Source: Arthrobacter sp. AK04 (GTDB lineage: Bacteria > Actinomycetota > Actinomycetes > Actinomycetales > Micrococcaceae). Taken from it: a stretch of 51,409 nucleotides of DNA. Numbering within the stretch: the stretch's first letter is position 1; each line of letters begins with the position of its first letter. A model generated the notes under the pieces. The model ran no database searches. It was not told the DNA's origin and saw only the letters and a list, made by a program, of their open reading frames with translations. Of the stretch, positions 28,003-35,402 are shown in pieces. The position numbers and the translations under genes were made by a program. The stretch spans positions 1 to 51,409 of the forward strand of contig NZ_JAJOMC010000031.1 in the NCBI RefSeq assembly GCF_021129155.1. The letters run 5' to 3'.

Positions 28003-28041
28003 GGCCTCCGCCCCAGGTTCCGGGGAACCAGGGCGGAGGCC
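28003..28041 (-). terminator. Long hairpin between genes
   Basis: GGCCTCCGCCC (28003-28013) pairs perfectly with 28031-28041, with a second GGTTCC/GGAACC stem inside. It lies after the minus-strand 115-aa gene and before the glycosyltransferase. Confidence 0.8.
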
Positions 28042-28086
28042 TCCAGGGAAGTGATGCCATGCCGTCAGACGGCGGCGGCCAGCCGA

Positions 28087-28434
28087 TCAGCCGGCGTCGA
28101 AGCTCTCGTCGTCGTCGTTCGGTGACTTCTCCTTGGGGAGGTCGTTGCCGCTGCCGTCCGGAATTCCGGCCGCTTCCTGTCCGGGTTCGGACGAGACCGG
28201 AGCGGAACCCTGGGAGTCGTCGTTGGACTCATCGATTTCGGCGGCGCTGGAGGGAAGGTCCACATCGCGCGGCACGGGATTCCCCCCGCCACCGGACTGG
28301 GGCTCGTTGGTGTCCACACTGTCCGTTCCGCCGCCCGCAGCGCCCTGGCCTTCGCCCAGTTCCTGCTCCGCGGTGGGCGTGCCGTAGCCGCCGGGGTCCG
28401 TCTCGGGCTGTGCGTGCTGGTTTTCCTGCGTCAT
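28087..28434 (-). CDS. Small acidic disordered protein
   Basis: 115 aa, almost wholly Gly/Pro/Ser/Asp/Glu/Gln, with no hydrophobic core, so probably disordered in solution. AGGAGG stands 5 nt before ATG 28434; the ATG directly before it (28437) is too close to the ribosome site. It follows the SDR gene by 52 nt on the same strand, probably one transcript, and ends at a strong hairpin. Such proteins are common next to stress genes in Micrococcaceae, but no function is known. Confidence 0.7.
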   Translation of the reverse strand: MTQENQHAQPETDPGGYGTPTAEQELGEGQGAAGGGTDSVDTNEPQSGGGGNPVPRDVDLPSSAAEIDESNDDSQGSAPVSSEPGQEAAGIPDGSGNDLPKEKSPNDDDESFDAG

Positions 28435-28486
28435 CATTTCCTCCTGTTGTCCGTTGGGATGGAACTTCTTGCCGGCCGCTTCCTGC

Positions 28487-29386
28487 CTAGAGGCCCTTGC
28501 CGCCGGTCACCGGCAGTACGGCCCCGGAAATGTAGGAGCCGTCTTCGGAGGCCAGCAGCACGTAGGCGGCGGCGAGTTCGGCCGGCTGGCCTGCCCGCTC
28601 AAGGGGCGTGTCCTGGCCGAACTTGGGGAGCTTTTCCGGCCACTCAGTCGCCGGAATCAGCGGCGTCCAGATAGGCCCGGGGGCTACGGCGTTGACCCGG
28701 ATGCCCTTGGGACCCAATTCCTGGGCCAGCGCTTTGGAGAACGCCACCTGGGCAGCCTTGGTCATGGCGTAGTCGATCAGCCCCGGGGACGGATTGAAAG
28801 CCTGGATCGATGCAGTGGTGATGATCGAGGCGCCCGGCTTGAGGAGCGGCACCGCGGCCCTCGCCGTCCAGAGCAGTGAGTAGAGGTTCGTCTTGAAGAC
28901 CCGGTCGAATTCCTCCGTGGGCAGGGACTCAAGGCTCTCGCGGTTCTTCTGGTAGGCCGCGTTCAGGACCACCACGTCCAGCCGCCCGAATCCGGCTGCG
29001 GTTTCCTCGGCGATGCGGGTGCTGAAGGCCTCTTCGCGGCCGTCCCCCGCGAACAGGAGGACGCGCTGGCCCGCCTTGCGGATCCAGTCCGCGGTGTCCT
29101 GGGCATCCTCTTCCTCTTCCGGAAGATAGGAGATGGCCACGTCTGCGCCCTCACGCGCGAACGCAATGGCGACGGCCTTGCCGATCCCGGAGTCGCCGCC
29201 CGTGATGAGCGCCGCCTTGCCCTGCAGTTTGCCGTGGCCCTCGTAGCTCAGTTCCCCGTGGTCCGGTTTCGGTTCCATGGGCGCCGTGAGCCCGGGCTGC
29301 TTCTGTTCCTGCTCCGGAAACGGGCCCGCGTGGTAGCCGCCCCGGGGATCCTTGGGCTGGTCCACCTGTTTGTCTGTGTCGCTCAT
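28487..29386 (-). CDS. SDR oxidoreductase, stress-protein type
   Basis: 299-aa short-chain dehydrogenase with the N-terminal extension typical of the Bacillus GSP39/YhdF-like group (PKDPRGGYHAGPFPEQEQKQ near 11-30). The Rossmann motif is TGGDSGIGKAVA, then VLNAAYQ (NAG region) and the catalytic YAMTK. NAD(P)-dependent; substrate unknown. I start at ATG 29386 rather than five codons earlier. It is probably cotranscribed with the small acidic protein. A second SDR in the window (32363-33172) belongs to a different subgroup. Confidence 0.92.
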   Translation of the reverse strand: MSDTDKQVDQPKDPRGGYHAGPFPEQEQKQPGLTAPMEPKPDHGELSYEGHGKLQGKAALITGGDSGIGKAVAIAFAREGADVAISYLPEEEEDAQDTADWIRKAGQRVLLFAGDGREEAFSTRIAEETAAGFGRLDVVVLNAAYQKNRESLESLPTEEFDRVFKTNLYSLLWTARAAVPLLKPGASIITTASIQAFNPSPGLIDYAMTKAAQVAFSKALAQELGPKGIRVNAVAPGPIWTPLIPATEWPEKLPKFGQDTPLERAGQPAELAAAYVLLASEDGSYISGAVLPVTGGKGL

Positions 29387-29593
29387 AGTCCGCCTGCTCA
29401 CTGTGTCGGTTTTCGAAGAGCTCCGCCGTTCACCTGCTCTTCGAAGCTATCCCGGCCGGAGGATCAAAGTCCACCGATCGGGGCGAATAATCAGTAAACT
29501 TATCAAATCTTGTTCCGGGCGCAACGCCTGCCTTGTTTCTGGGTATGGGAAGAGTAGAAAGGGAACAAGGGGCAGGCACAGGAAGGAGAGGCA

Positions 29594-30115
29594 ATGTCCG
29601 AGGTGGAGGACTACACGGGCAGAACGGGGAGGAACGAAACCCGTGAGGAGCAGCTGGACCGGAACTGGGCCGAGCTGCTGCAGGAGATGCGGGTACTGCA
29701 GATGGGCGTCCAGATCCTGGCCGGCTTCCTGCTGACACTCCCTTTCCAGGAACGGTTTGAAGACCTTGATGATTTCCAGGTGGGCCTCTACCTGGCCAAC
29801 GTGGTGATTGCCGCACTGACCACGGCGCTCATCCTCCTGCCGGTCAGTGTGCACCGGCGGCTCTTCCGGAAACGGCTCAAGGAAACCCTGGTCTCCAGCG
29901 GCGACAGGATCGCCAAGATCACCCTTGCCGGCATCGCGCTGCTGAGCGCGGGCACCGCGGCGCTGGTCTTTGACGTGGCTGCGGGGCGCACCGCCGGCCT
30001 CACTGCGGGCGGAGCGCTGATGGCCGTGATGGTGGTCCTGCTGGTCTACGTTCCCATCCACTTGAACAGGCGCGCTGCGGCCGGGCAATCGTCGCCGGGC
30101 CACGACGGGGACTAG
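29594..30115 (+). CDS. DUF6328 membrane protein
   Basis: 173 aa. A charged N-terminus (NETREEQLDRNWAELLQEMR) precedes four predicted membrane helices (about 34-50, 60-82, 105-125 and 132-152). Matches the DUF6328 family of actinobacterial membrane proteins, of unknown role. AAGGAGAGG precedes the ATG. It heads a three-gene plus-strand unit; the next gene starts 2 nt after this stop. All three products are membrane proteins. Confidence 0.85.
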   Translation: MSEVEDYTGRTGRNETREEQLDRNWAELLQEMRVLQMGVQILAGFLLTLPFQERFEDLDDFQVGLYLANVVIAALTTALILLPVSVHRRLFRKRLKETLVSSGDRIAKITLAGIALLSAGTAALVFDVAAGRTAGLTAGGALMAVMVVLLVYVPIHLNRRAAAGQSSPGHDGD

Positions 30116-30117
30116 CC

Positions 30118-30780
30118 ATGGGCAAATGGCTAAAGGAGCATGGGCTGCTCCTGGTGAATGCGGGCCTGTTCCTGGTCTTCTTCACCGGCATGATCGTTAC
30201 CGGGGCCGCCAACTACAGCGAGGAGCAGCAGGCGCACGGGGAACCCGCAGTCTCAGTCCTCCAGTTCATGGCCACCGGCGAATTCATCGAGGCCACTTTT
30301 GAAAACTGGGAGTCCGAGTTCCTGCAGATGGCCATGTATGTGGTCCTGACTGTCTTCCTGTTCCAGAAAGGCTCATCCGAATCCAAGCCGGTGGGCAAGG
30401 ACGCTCCCCAGGACGAGGACCCGAGGGAGGCGGCCATCACAAAGGCCACCCCCTGGCCGGTCAAGGCTGGCGGCGCCGCGTTGAAGGTCTACGAGCACTC
30501 ACTGTCGATCCTCCTGTTCCTGCTGTTCCTCGGCTCGTTTACGGCGCATGCACTGGGCGGAGCTGAGGCGTACAACGAGGAACAGCAGACCCACGGACAG
30601 CCCACCGTCACAGCCCTTCAGTATGTGGGCACAAGCCGCTTCTGGTTCGAGTCCTTCCAGAACTGGCAAAGCGAATTCCTGGCCGTCGCCGTCCTGGTGG
30701 GCGCGTCGGTGTACCTGCGGGAAAAAGGATCACCCGAATCGAAGCCCGTGGCAGAGCCCCATCACGACACCGGCACCTAA
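30118..30780 (+). CDS. DUF6766 membrane protein with internal duplication
   Basis: 220 aa made of two similar halves (about 5-95 and 123-215). Each has a membrane helix, then YSEEQQAHGEP or YNEEQQTHGQP, then a partly hydrophobic stretch, then FENWESEFLQMA or FQNWQSEFLAVA, a second helix, and finally KGSSESKPV or KGSPESKPV. So there are four helices with two matching extracytoplasmic loops rich in Glu/Gln/His. Family DUF6766, function unknown. It follows the DUF6328 gene by 2 nt, so coupled. Confidence 0.88.
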   Translation: MGKWLKEHGLLLVNAGLFLVFFTGMIVTGAANYSEEQQAHGEPAVSVLQFMATGEFIEATFENWESEFLQMAMYVVLTVFLFQKGSSESKPVGKDAPQDEDPREAAITKATPWPVKAGGAALKVYEHSLSILLFLLFLGSFTAHALGGAEAYNEEQQTHGQPTVTALQYVGTSRFWFESFQNWQSEFLAVAVLVGASVYLREKGSPESKPVAEPHHDTGT

Positions 30781-30805
30781 GCCGCTTCCCCGAAAGGAAA
30801 AGAGC

Positions 30806-31150
30806 ATGCGAACGATCCTGAGATCTGCTTTCCTGGCACTCTTGCTCATCGCCACACCCGCGTTTTCGCTGGGAGCGGCCCAGGCCTCGCCCTCCGCCGG
30901 CGCGGTGCCTGTCGTGGCGCAGGAAGGCGCCGCACCCTCCGCGGCCGGGTGGGCGGTGACGGGCACATCCCCCACGCCTTCCCCCGGGGATACTGCTTCC
31001 ACCGGCCCTGCGAATCCGGGCACGGGCGAGTCGGCTGAGAACGAGTCCACCAGGGTCAATTTCGCCCCGTGGGTCATTGCCGGGATCGCCGTCGTGGTGC
31101 TGATCCTGATCCTGATCTGGCGGCGGCGCCGCAACACCACCATCGTGTAG
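30806..31150 (+). CDS. Secreted/anchored small protein
   Basis: 114 aa. A clear signal peptide (MRTILRSAFLALLLIATPAF, cleavage probably after AQA near residue 27) is followed by an Ala/Pro/Ser/Thr/Gly-rich linker (30-82) and one C-terminal membrane helix (about 87-106) before a cytoplasmic RRRRN tail. The layout is like a cell-wall-spanning stalk. There is no LPxTG motif. GAAAGGAA precedes ATG 30806, 25 nt after the DUF6766 stop; third gene of the unit. Function unknown. Confidence 0.78.
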   Translation: MRTILRSAFLALLLIATPAFSLGAAQASPSAGAVPVVAQEGAAPSAAGWAVTGTSPTPSPGDTASTGPANPGTGESAENESTRVNFAPWVIAGIAVVVLILILIWRRRRNTTIV

Positions 31151-31164
31151 CTCCCTCCGCGCCG

Positions 31165-32289
31165 CTAAGCGCCCTCAAGTACCTGGCTTGTTGCCCACGC
31201 CAGGTACTTGGCGGCGTGGGCGACGGCGTCCTGGGGGCTGGGGGCAACGTCCAGCAGCTGCGCGGCAGCCACCACACCGTGTTCGGCAAGCTCTTCAGGC
31301 GTCACCAGGATGCGCCCGGCCACCACGATCACGGGGATTCCGCGCTCCCGTGCCGCGTCCGCGAGGGCGATGGGCGCTTTTCCGGTCAGGGATTGTGAGT
31401 CCATGGACCCCTCGCCGGTGATCACCAGGTCCGCCCCGCCCAACTGCCCGGCCAGGCCGGTGAGCCCTGCTACCAGCGCGAAGCCGCCTTCCAGCGTGGC
31501 GCCGGTGAAGGCAAGGAACGACGCCGGGAAGCCGCCCGCGGCGCCGGCGCCGGGGATGTTCACGTCCCGGCCGGTGGCCTCACGGAGGATCGATGCCCAG
31601 TTGCGGAGGCCGGCGTCGAGCAGTTCCACAGTGTCCGCGTCCGCGCCCTTCTGCGGCGAGAAGACATGCGCGGCGCCCGACGTTCCAAAAAGCGGGTTGC
31701 GGACGTCCACGGCAATCCTGAACGTGGCGGCGGCCAGCCGGGGGTCCAGGCCGCTGGTGTCCAGCGAGGCAACCTCGGCAAGTGATCCGCCGCCCAGCGG
31801 CACTACGTTTCCTGCGGAATCCAGCGGCTTCAGCCCGAGGGCACGCAGGGCGCCGCTGCCGCCATCGGTCATTGCCGATCCGCCCAGCCCCAGCACGATC
31901 TCGGTGGCGCCGGCGTCCAGCGCCGCCGCGATGAGCTGGCCGCAGCCGTAGCTGTGGGCCCGGAGCGCATTGGCCGGGGTGGGCTCCATGTCGGCAAGGC
32001 CGGAGGCCTGGGCCGTTTCGATGACGGCGGTGACCTTGCCGTCGTCGGACGTATGGATGGCCCACGCGGCTCCCAGGGGGGCCAGGATGGGACCCACGAC
32101 GGCGTTGAGCCGCTCCTCGAAGCCGGCGGCCACGGCTGCCTCCAAGGTTCCTTCGCCGCCGTCGGCGATGGGGAACTGGGTGGCAACGGCCTCCGGATAC
32201 ACCCGCAGCGCGCCTTCCGCGATGGCAGCAGCGGCTTCAGCCGCCGTCAGGGAACCCTTGAACTTGTCCGGAGCAATAAGAATGCGCAT
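31165..32289 (-). CDS. Glycerate kinase
   Basis: 374-aa type I glycerate kinase (GlxK/GarK family), making 2-phosphoglycerate from glycerate and ATP. Family signatures are ILIAPDKFKGSLTA at 3-16, PIADGGEGTLEA, GLGGSAMTDGGSGALRALG and DLVITGEGSMDSQSLTGKAP. I start at ATG 32289, giving the usual M-R-I-L-I-A-P, with GGAG just upstream; ATGs at 32298 and 32301 are alternatives. It would feed glycine/serine- or glyoxylate-derived glycerate into glycolysis. It converges with the DUF6328 unit, 14 bp between stops. Confidence 0.95.
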   Translation of the reverse strand: MRILIAPDKFKGSLTAAEAAAAIAEGALRVYPEAVATQFPIADGGEGTLEAAVAAGFEERLNAVVGPILAPLGAAWAIHTSDDGKVTAVIETAQASGLADMEPTPANALRAHSYGCGQLIAAALDAGATEIVLGLGGSAMTDGGSGALRALGLKPLDSAGNVVPLGGGSLAEVASLDTSGLDPRLAAATFRIAVDVRNPLFGTSGAAHVFSPQKGADADTVELLDAGLRNWASILREATGRDVNIPGAGAAGGFPASFLAFTGATLEGGFALVAGLTGLAGQLGGADLVITGEGSMDSQSLTGKAPIALADAARERGIPVIVVAGRILVTPEELAEHGVVAAAQLLDVAPSPQDAVAHAAKYLAWATSQVLEGA

Positions 32290-32362
32290 GCGCTCCATCA
32301 TGCCAGCCGAAGATTGGAAAGCGCTTGCCAGATCCAAAATGCGGACAGCAGGGGGAGGCGGG

Positions 32363-33172
32363 TCAGCCTTCGCGCCACTCGTGGCTGGTGATGTGCGATC
32401 CCGCCTGTGGCCCCATCTGCAGCATCCCGCCATCCACTGCCCAGGAGGCGCCGTTGACGTAGCTGGCGGCCGGCGAGGCGAGGAAGGCGATGACGGCAGC
32501 AATTTCCCGCGCGTCCCCAGGCCTTCCCAGCGGGACACCCGGCCGGTCCTTGGTGGTGGGGTCCTCATCTTCCTGCCCGGTCATGGGCGTGGCAATCTCG
32601 CCCGGCGCCACGCTGTTGGCCGTGATGCCGTGCTCGGCCAGTTCGAGGGCCAGCGTCTTCATGAGCCCGCCAAGGCCGTGCTTGGACGCGTCATAGGCGG
32701 ATGCCCCGACCCTGGGCTGGAATTCGTGGACGCTGGTGACTGCAATGAGGCGCCCTCCCCTGCCCGTCTTCACCATCCGGCGGGCAGCTGCCTGCAGGCA
32801 GACAAACGCGCCGTTGAGGTTGGTGTCCAGGGTTTGCATCCAGGTGTCGATGTCCAGGTCCAGGAACTTGGTCCCGTCACCGGTGCCGGCGTTGTTGACG
32901 AAGACGTCGACTCCGCCCAGCTCGTCTGCCAGTTCCTCAATGACGGCGGCGGCGGCACGCAGTTCGGTGGTGTCCAGCTGCCGCACCACAGCCTTGCGTC
33001 CCAGCCGGCGGACCTCCTCGGCAGTGTCCTCGGCCCCGGCTTTATCCGAGTGCCAGGTGACGCCGACATCCATCCCTGCCTGGGCAAGGGCGACGGCGGT
33101 AGCCTTCCCTATGCCGGAGTCCGATCCCGTCACGATGGCGGTGCTTGGGGTAAATCCTGCGGTGTCCTGCAT
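32363..33172 (-). CDS. SDR family oxidoreductase
   Basis: 269-aa classical short-chain dehydrogenase. The cofactor motif TGSDSGIGKATA is near 15, then NNAGTG (NAG motif), the catalytic Ser in VTSVH, and YDASK. Overall similar to glucose 1-dehydrogenase-like and acetoin-reductase-like SDRs. NAD(P)H use is expected and the substrate is open. GAAAGG precedes ATG 33172. It lies 73 nt upstream of glycerate kinase on the same strand and could be cotranscribed with it. Confidence 0.93.
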   Translation of the reverse strand: MQDTAGFTPSTAIVTGSDSGIGKATAVALAQAGMDVGVTWHSDKAGAEDTAEEVRRLGRKAVVRQLDTTELRAAAAVIEELADELGGVDVFVNNAGTGDGTKFLDLDIDTWMQTLDTNLNGAFVCLQAAARRMVKTGRGGRLIAVTSVHEFQPRVGASAYDASKHGLGGLMKTLALELAEHGITANSVAPGEIATPMTGQEDEDPTTKDRPGVPLGRPGDAREIAAVIAFLASPAASYVNGASWAVDGGMLQMGPQAGSHITSHEWREG

Positions 33173-33242
33173 GGTGGCAGCCTTTCAGTCAGTCAAGCGG
33201 GGCAGTACATGGATGGATGATGGCCTGCTGCTCCGCAGCTGG

Positions 33243-33659
33243 CTAGGCCGGACGGCGGAGTTCCTCCTGCTGGGTATCGCCGTCCTGCGCGGAGGGCTCC
33301 GCTTCCGGCACGGCCATCAGCGGGACGGCGAAAGTCACCACCGGACGGCCTTCGGGGTCGTCGGCGGAGCGTATGGTCAGGCTCCTGGTTCCGGGCGGCA
33401 CGGACGGGCTGAAAACCTGCAGGTTCCGGGACCCCAGCGTGGCGGAGTCCTGGAAGGAATATTCAGTGCCGAAGTGGTCCTCGAGGATGATGCGTGGCTC
33501 GGGGCCGCCGTCGGAGGCCAGGTGGATGTTGACCACCAGCCCGGTGGCCCAGATCTCGACCGAGAGAACAGTGAATTCCGTGGAACGGGTGACGTGCTGG
33601 CCGTAGGTGGGTGGCAGCAGCATCGTCCGGAGATCGCCGGAGGGAATAAGTTTGCGCAT
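33243..33659 (-). CDS. Hypothetical beta-rich protein
   Basis: 138 aa. The start MRKLIPSGDLRTMLLPPTYG leads into alternating hydrophobic strands (TVLSVEIWATGLVVNIHL, PVVTFAVPL) suggesting a beta-sandwich, and ends in a polar tail. No catalytic motif. AGGAA precedes ATG 33659. It lies between the SDR gene and another unknown gene, all on the minus strand. I do not recognise a named family. Confidence 0.65.
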   Translation of the reverse strand: MRKLIPSGDLRTMLLPPTYGQHVTRSTEFTVLSVEIWATGLVVNIHLASDGGPEPRIILEDHFGTEYSFQDSATLGSRNLQVFSPSVPPGTRSLTIRSADDPEGRPVVTFAVPLMAVPEAEPSAQDGDTQQEELRRPA

Positions 33660-33752
33660 AGTAGTTCCTGTAGGTTCTGCTTCCGCCGTTGGCGAAGCAT
33701 CCCCGGCGTGATGGGCCGGGGCTGGGCCGTGCGCGGCTGGAAGGGTAGCGGC

Positions 33753-34211
33753 TCAGGCGTCCTCGCGGCCGGGATTTTCCAGCCGGAAGAAATTTGACTG
33801 CTGGCCGTCGCTGCGTTGTTCCTGGTAGATGAAGTTCAGCCCGCGGGAGTCGAAGGTTTCAAACCATTCCTCCCAGCTGATGTGGCGGAGTTTGTCGTTC
33901 TCGCCGCCAAAGTCGATCCGGAGCACTCCCAGATGGTCGCCGTGCTCGGTGCCTTCCACGGTTGCCGGAACGCCGTTACGCTCTTCGGCCCACTGCCGGA
34001 TCACTTCGTGGTGCGTGGTGGCCAGGCTCCGGCCTTCGCGCTCGGGTTCGTCCTCCGTTGAGGTGACCTCCTGTGAATATTTGAGGGATTTTGATGACTC
34101 GGGGCCAGTGCGGACCTTACCTTCGTCGGGGCCGGCACCCAGGTCTTCCGGCTCCCGGTCCGCTCCGCGTTTGCTGGCCTTGTTGCCCTTGTCCTGTGCC
34201 ACGGTGGCCAT
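33753..34211 (-). CDS. Conserved hypothetical protein
   Basis: 152 aa. A charged disordered N-terminal third is followed by a compact domain, RSLATTHHEVIRQWAEERNG then GVLRIDF and ISWEEWFETFDSRGLNF, ending in QQSNFFRLENPGREDA. I recognise this as a widespread actinobacterial hypothetical type without a proven role. GGGGAAAGG abuts ATG 34211, so the GTG at 34202 with a better spacing may be the true start. A TAAG-N4-CTTA palindrome lies 22 bp upstream. Confidence 0.75.
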   Translation of the reverse strand: MATVAQDKGNKASKRGADREPEDLGAGPDEGKVRTGPESSKSLKYSQEVTSTEDEPEREGRSLATTHHEVIRQWAEERNGVPATVEGTEHGDHLGVLRIDFGGENDKLRHISWEEWFETFDSRGLNFIYQEQRSDGQQSNFFRLENPGREDA

Positions 34212-34233
34212 CCTTTCCCCAAGGTCCTAACTA

Positions 34234-34247
34234 GTAAGTCTACTTAC
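34234..34247. promoter_or_regulatory. GTAAG-TCTA-CTTAC palindrome
   Basis: Perfect 5-bp arms around four bases, the same spacing as ATAAG-CATG-CTTAT at 15991-16004. It lies 22 bp upstream of the minus-strand 152-aa protein. Confidence 0.45.
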
Positions 34248-34302
34248 CATCTAGCCTCCGGATCTGCCCCTGTGTCAAGGGTTCTGGAAGCACCTTGTGG
34301 AA

Positions 34303-34340
34303 CAACTGTGGGGATCACCAACCGGGACAAGCCACAGTTG
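34303..34340 (-). terminator. Hairpin after the methyltransferase gene
   Basis: CAACTGTGG (34303-34311) and CCACAGTTG (34332-34340) pair perfectly around a 20-nt loop, 21 nt after the minus-strand methyltransferase stop. Confidence 0.5.
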
Positions 34341-34361
34341 CGGAACGAGAGCCGCGGACGG

Positions 34362-35207
34362 CTACTTCCTCGGTCGCAGCACCGCGAAATAGCCCGGAAC
34401 GTGGCTTTGGCCGTCAACCCCGGTCGCCGGGTTGGTTTCGATGGCCACCCCGCCGTCTGCCAGGAGTTCCCAGGCCCCTGGCGGAAAAGCCCGCGAGCGT
34501 TCCCCGGGGCCAAAGTGGCCGGGCATGGGCAGACCGCGGATCGCACGTTCCAGCGGAGCCGGGATGTTGCGGCGCGTGGCGCCCAAGTGGGAGACATACT
34601 CCACCGGGTTGCCCTGGAAATTGGTCTCCGCCAGGAACACTGTGCCGCTGCTGCCGGCCAGCAACCGCAGGTTTTCGATCATCGCCGCCTGGTCAGTGGC
34701 ATCCAGGACGTGAAGGACGCCCCGGATGAAGACGTTCGCGTCGCCCTGGATGGCGAGCGCTCCAGCTGCCCCGGTTTTGGTCATGTCCAGGGCCTGGTAG
34801 CGGAGCCTGCCTGCCCGGCCGCCGGCCCCGGCATGCGCATCGGCATGGGCTTCGGCATGGGTTACCGCGTGCCCGGACACATCCACACCCACAGCCTCGG
34901 CGAAGACACCGGCCAAGGCCCTGGTGAAACGTCCGTGCCCGCACCCCACGTCTATGACGGGAAGTCCACGGTCCAGGTAACGGAGCAGCACGTCCCGGTA
35001 GCCGAGGAACTCATTGTCCGTACCCGGGTCCCACAGAATGTCACTGCCGGCGCCCCTGCCACGGATACCCGCCCAGTACCTGTCCCATGCCACCGGCCGG
35101 TCCTTGGGGGCAGAGCGGGACAGCCTGATGAGCTTGGGAACCATCAGGTATTTCTGCAGGACGGAACGTACAGACTTTGCGGCAGGGGACTTCGCTGGGG
35201 AGGACAC
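34362..35207 (-). CDS. Class I SAM-dependent methyltransferase
   Basis: 281 aa from GTG 35207. The SAM-binding motif I is PVIDVGCGHGRFTRALAG, with acidic GVDVSGHA at the end of strand 2 and FIRGVLHVLDATDQ in the post-motif region. An Ala-His repeat (THAEAHADAHAGAGG) lies in a loop. The acceptor is not evident. TATATT (35214-35219) stands 6 nt before the GTG, which would make it leaderless; ATG 35144 is the conservative alternative. It is divergent from the signalling cluster. Confidence 0.85.
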   Translation of the reverse strand: MSSPAKSPAAKSVRSVLQKYLMVPKLIRLSRSAPKDRPVAWDRYWAGIRGRGAGSDILWDPGTDNEFLGYRDVLLRYLDRGLPVIDVGCGHGRFTRALAGVFAEAVGVDVSGHAVTHAEAHADAHAGAGGRAGRLRYQALDMTKTGAAGALAIQGDANVFIRGVLHVLDATDQAAMIENLRLLAGSSGTVFLAETNFQGNPVEYVSHLGATRRNIPAPLERAIRGLPMPGHFGPGERSRAFPPGAWELLADGGVAIETNPATGVDGQSHVPGYFAVLRPRK

Positions 35208-35402
35208 GGAACAAATATAGGTGTCCGCCGCTCCCGGACGCGATCTGCCGTATTGCTGCAGGCTGCATGCCCGTAATTCCGGCACTTCCCCCGCCCCGGC
35301 CGGGACCGGCAAGTCCTCCGCCCCCTTAACGTGCGCTTTTCACCGGTCCGCCCGCCCGGCGTCGCCATACAATGAGAGTCAACTGGGAGGGAAGGGGGCA
35401 CT

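Noticed and set aside
29535..29546. GTTTCTGGGTAT as a stress sigma-factor promoter for the DUF6328 unit
   Set aside because: The GGGTAT-like -10 is attractive, but no GTTT-type -35 lies at the needed 14-16 bp spacing.
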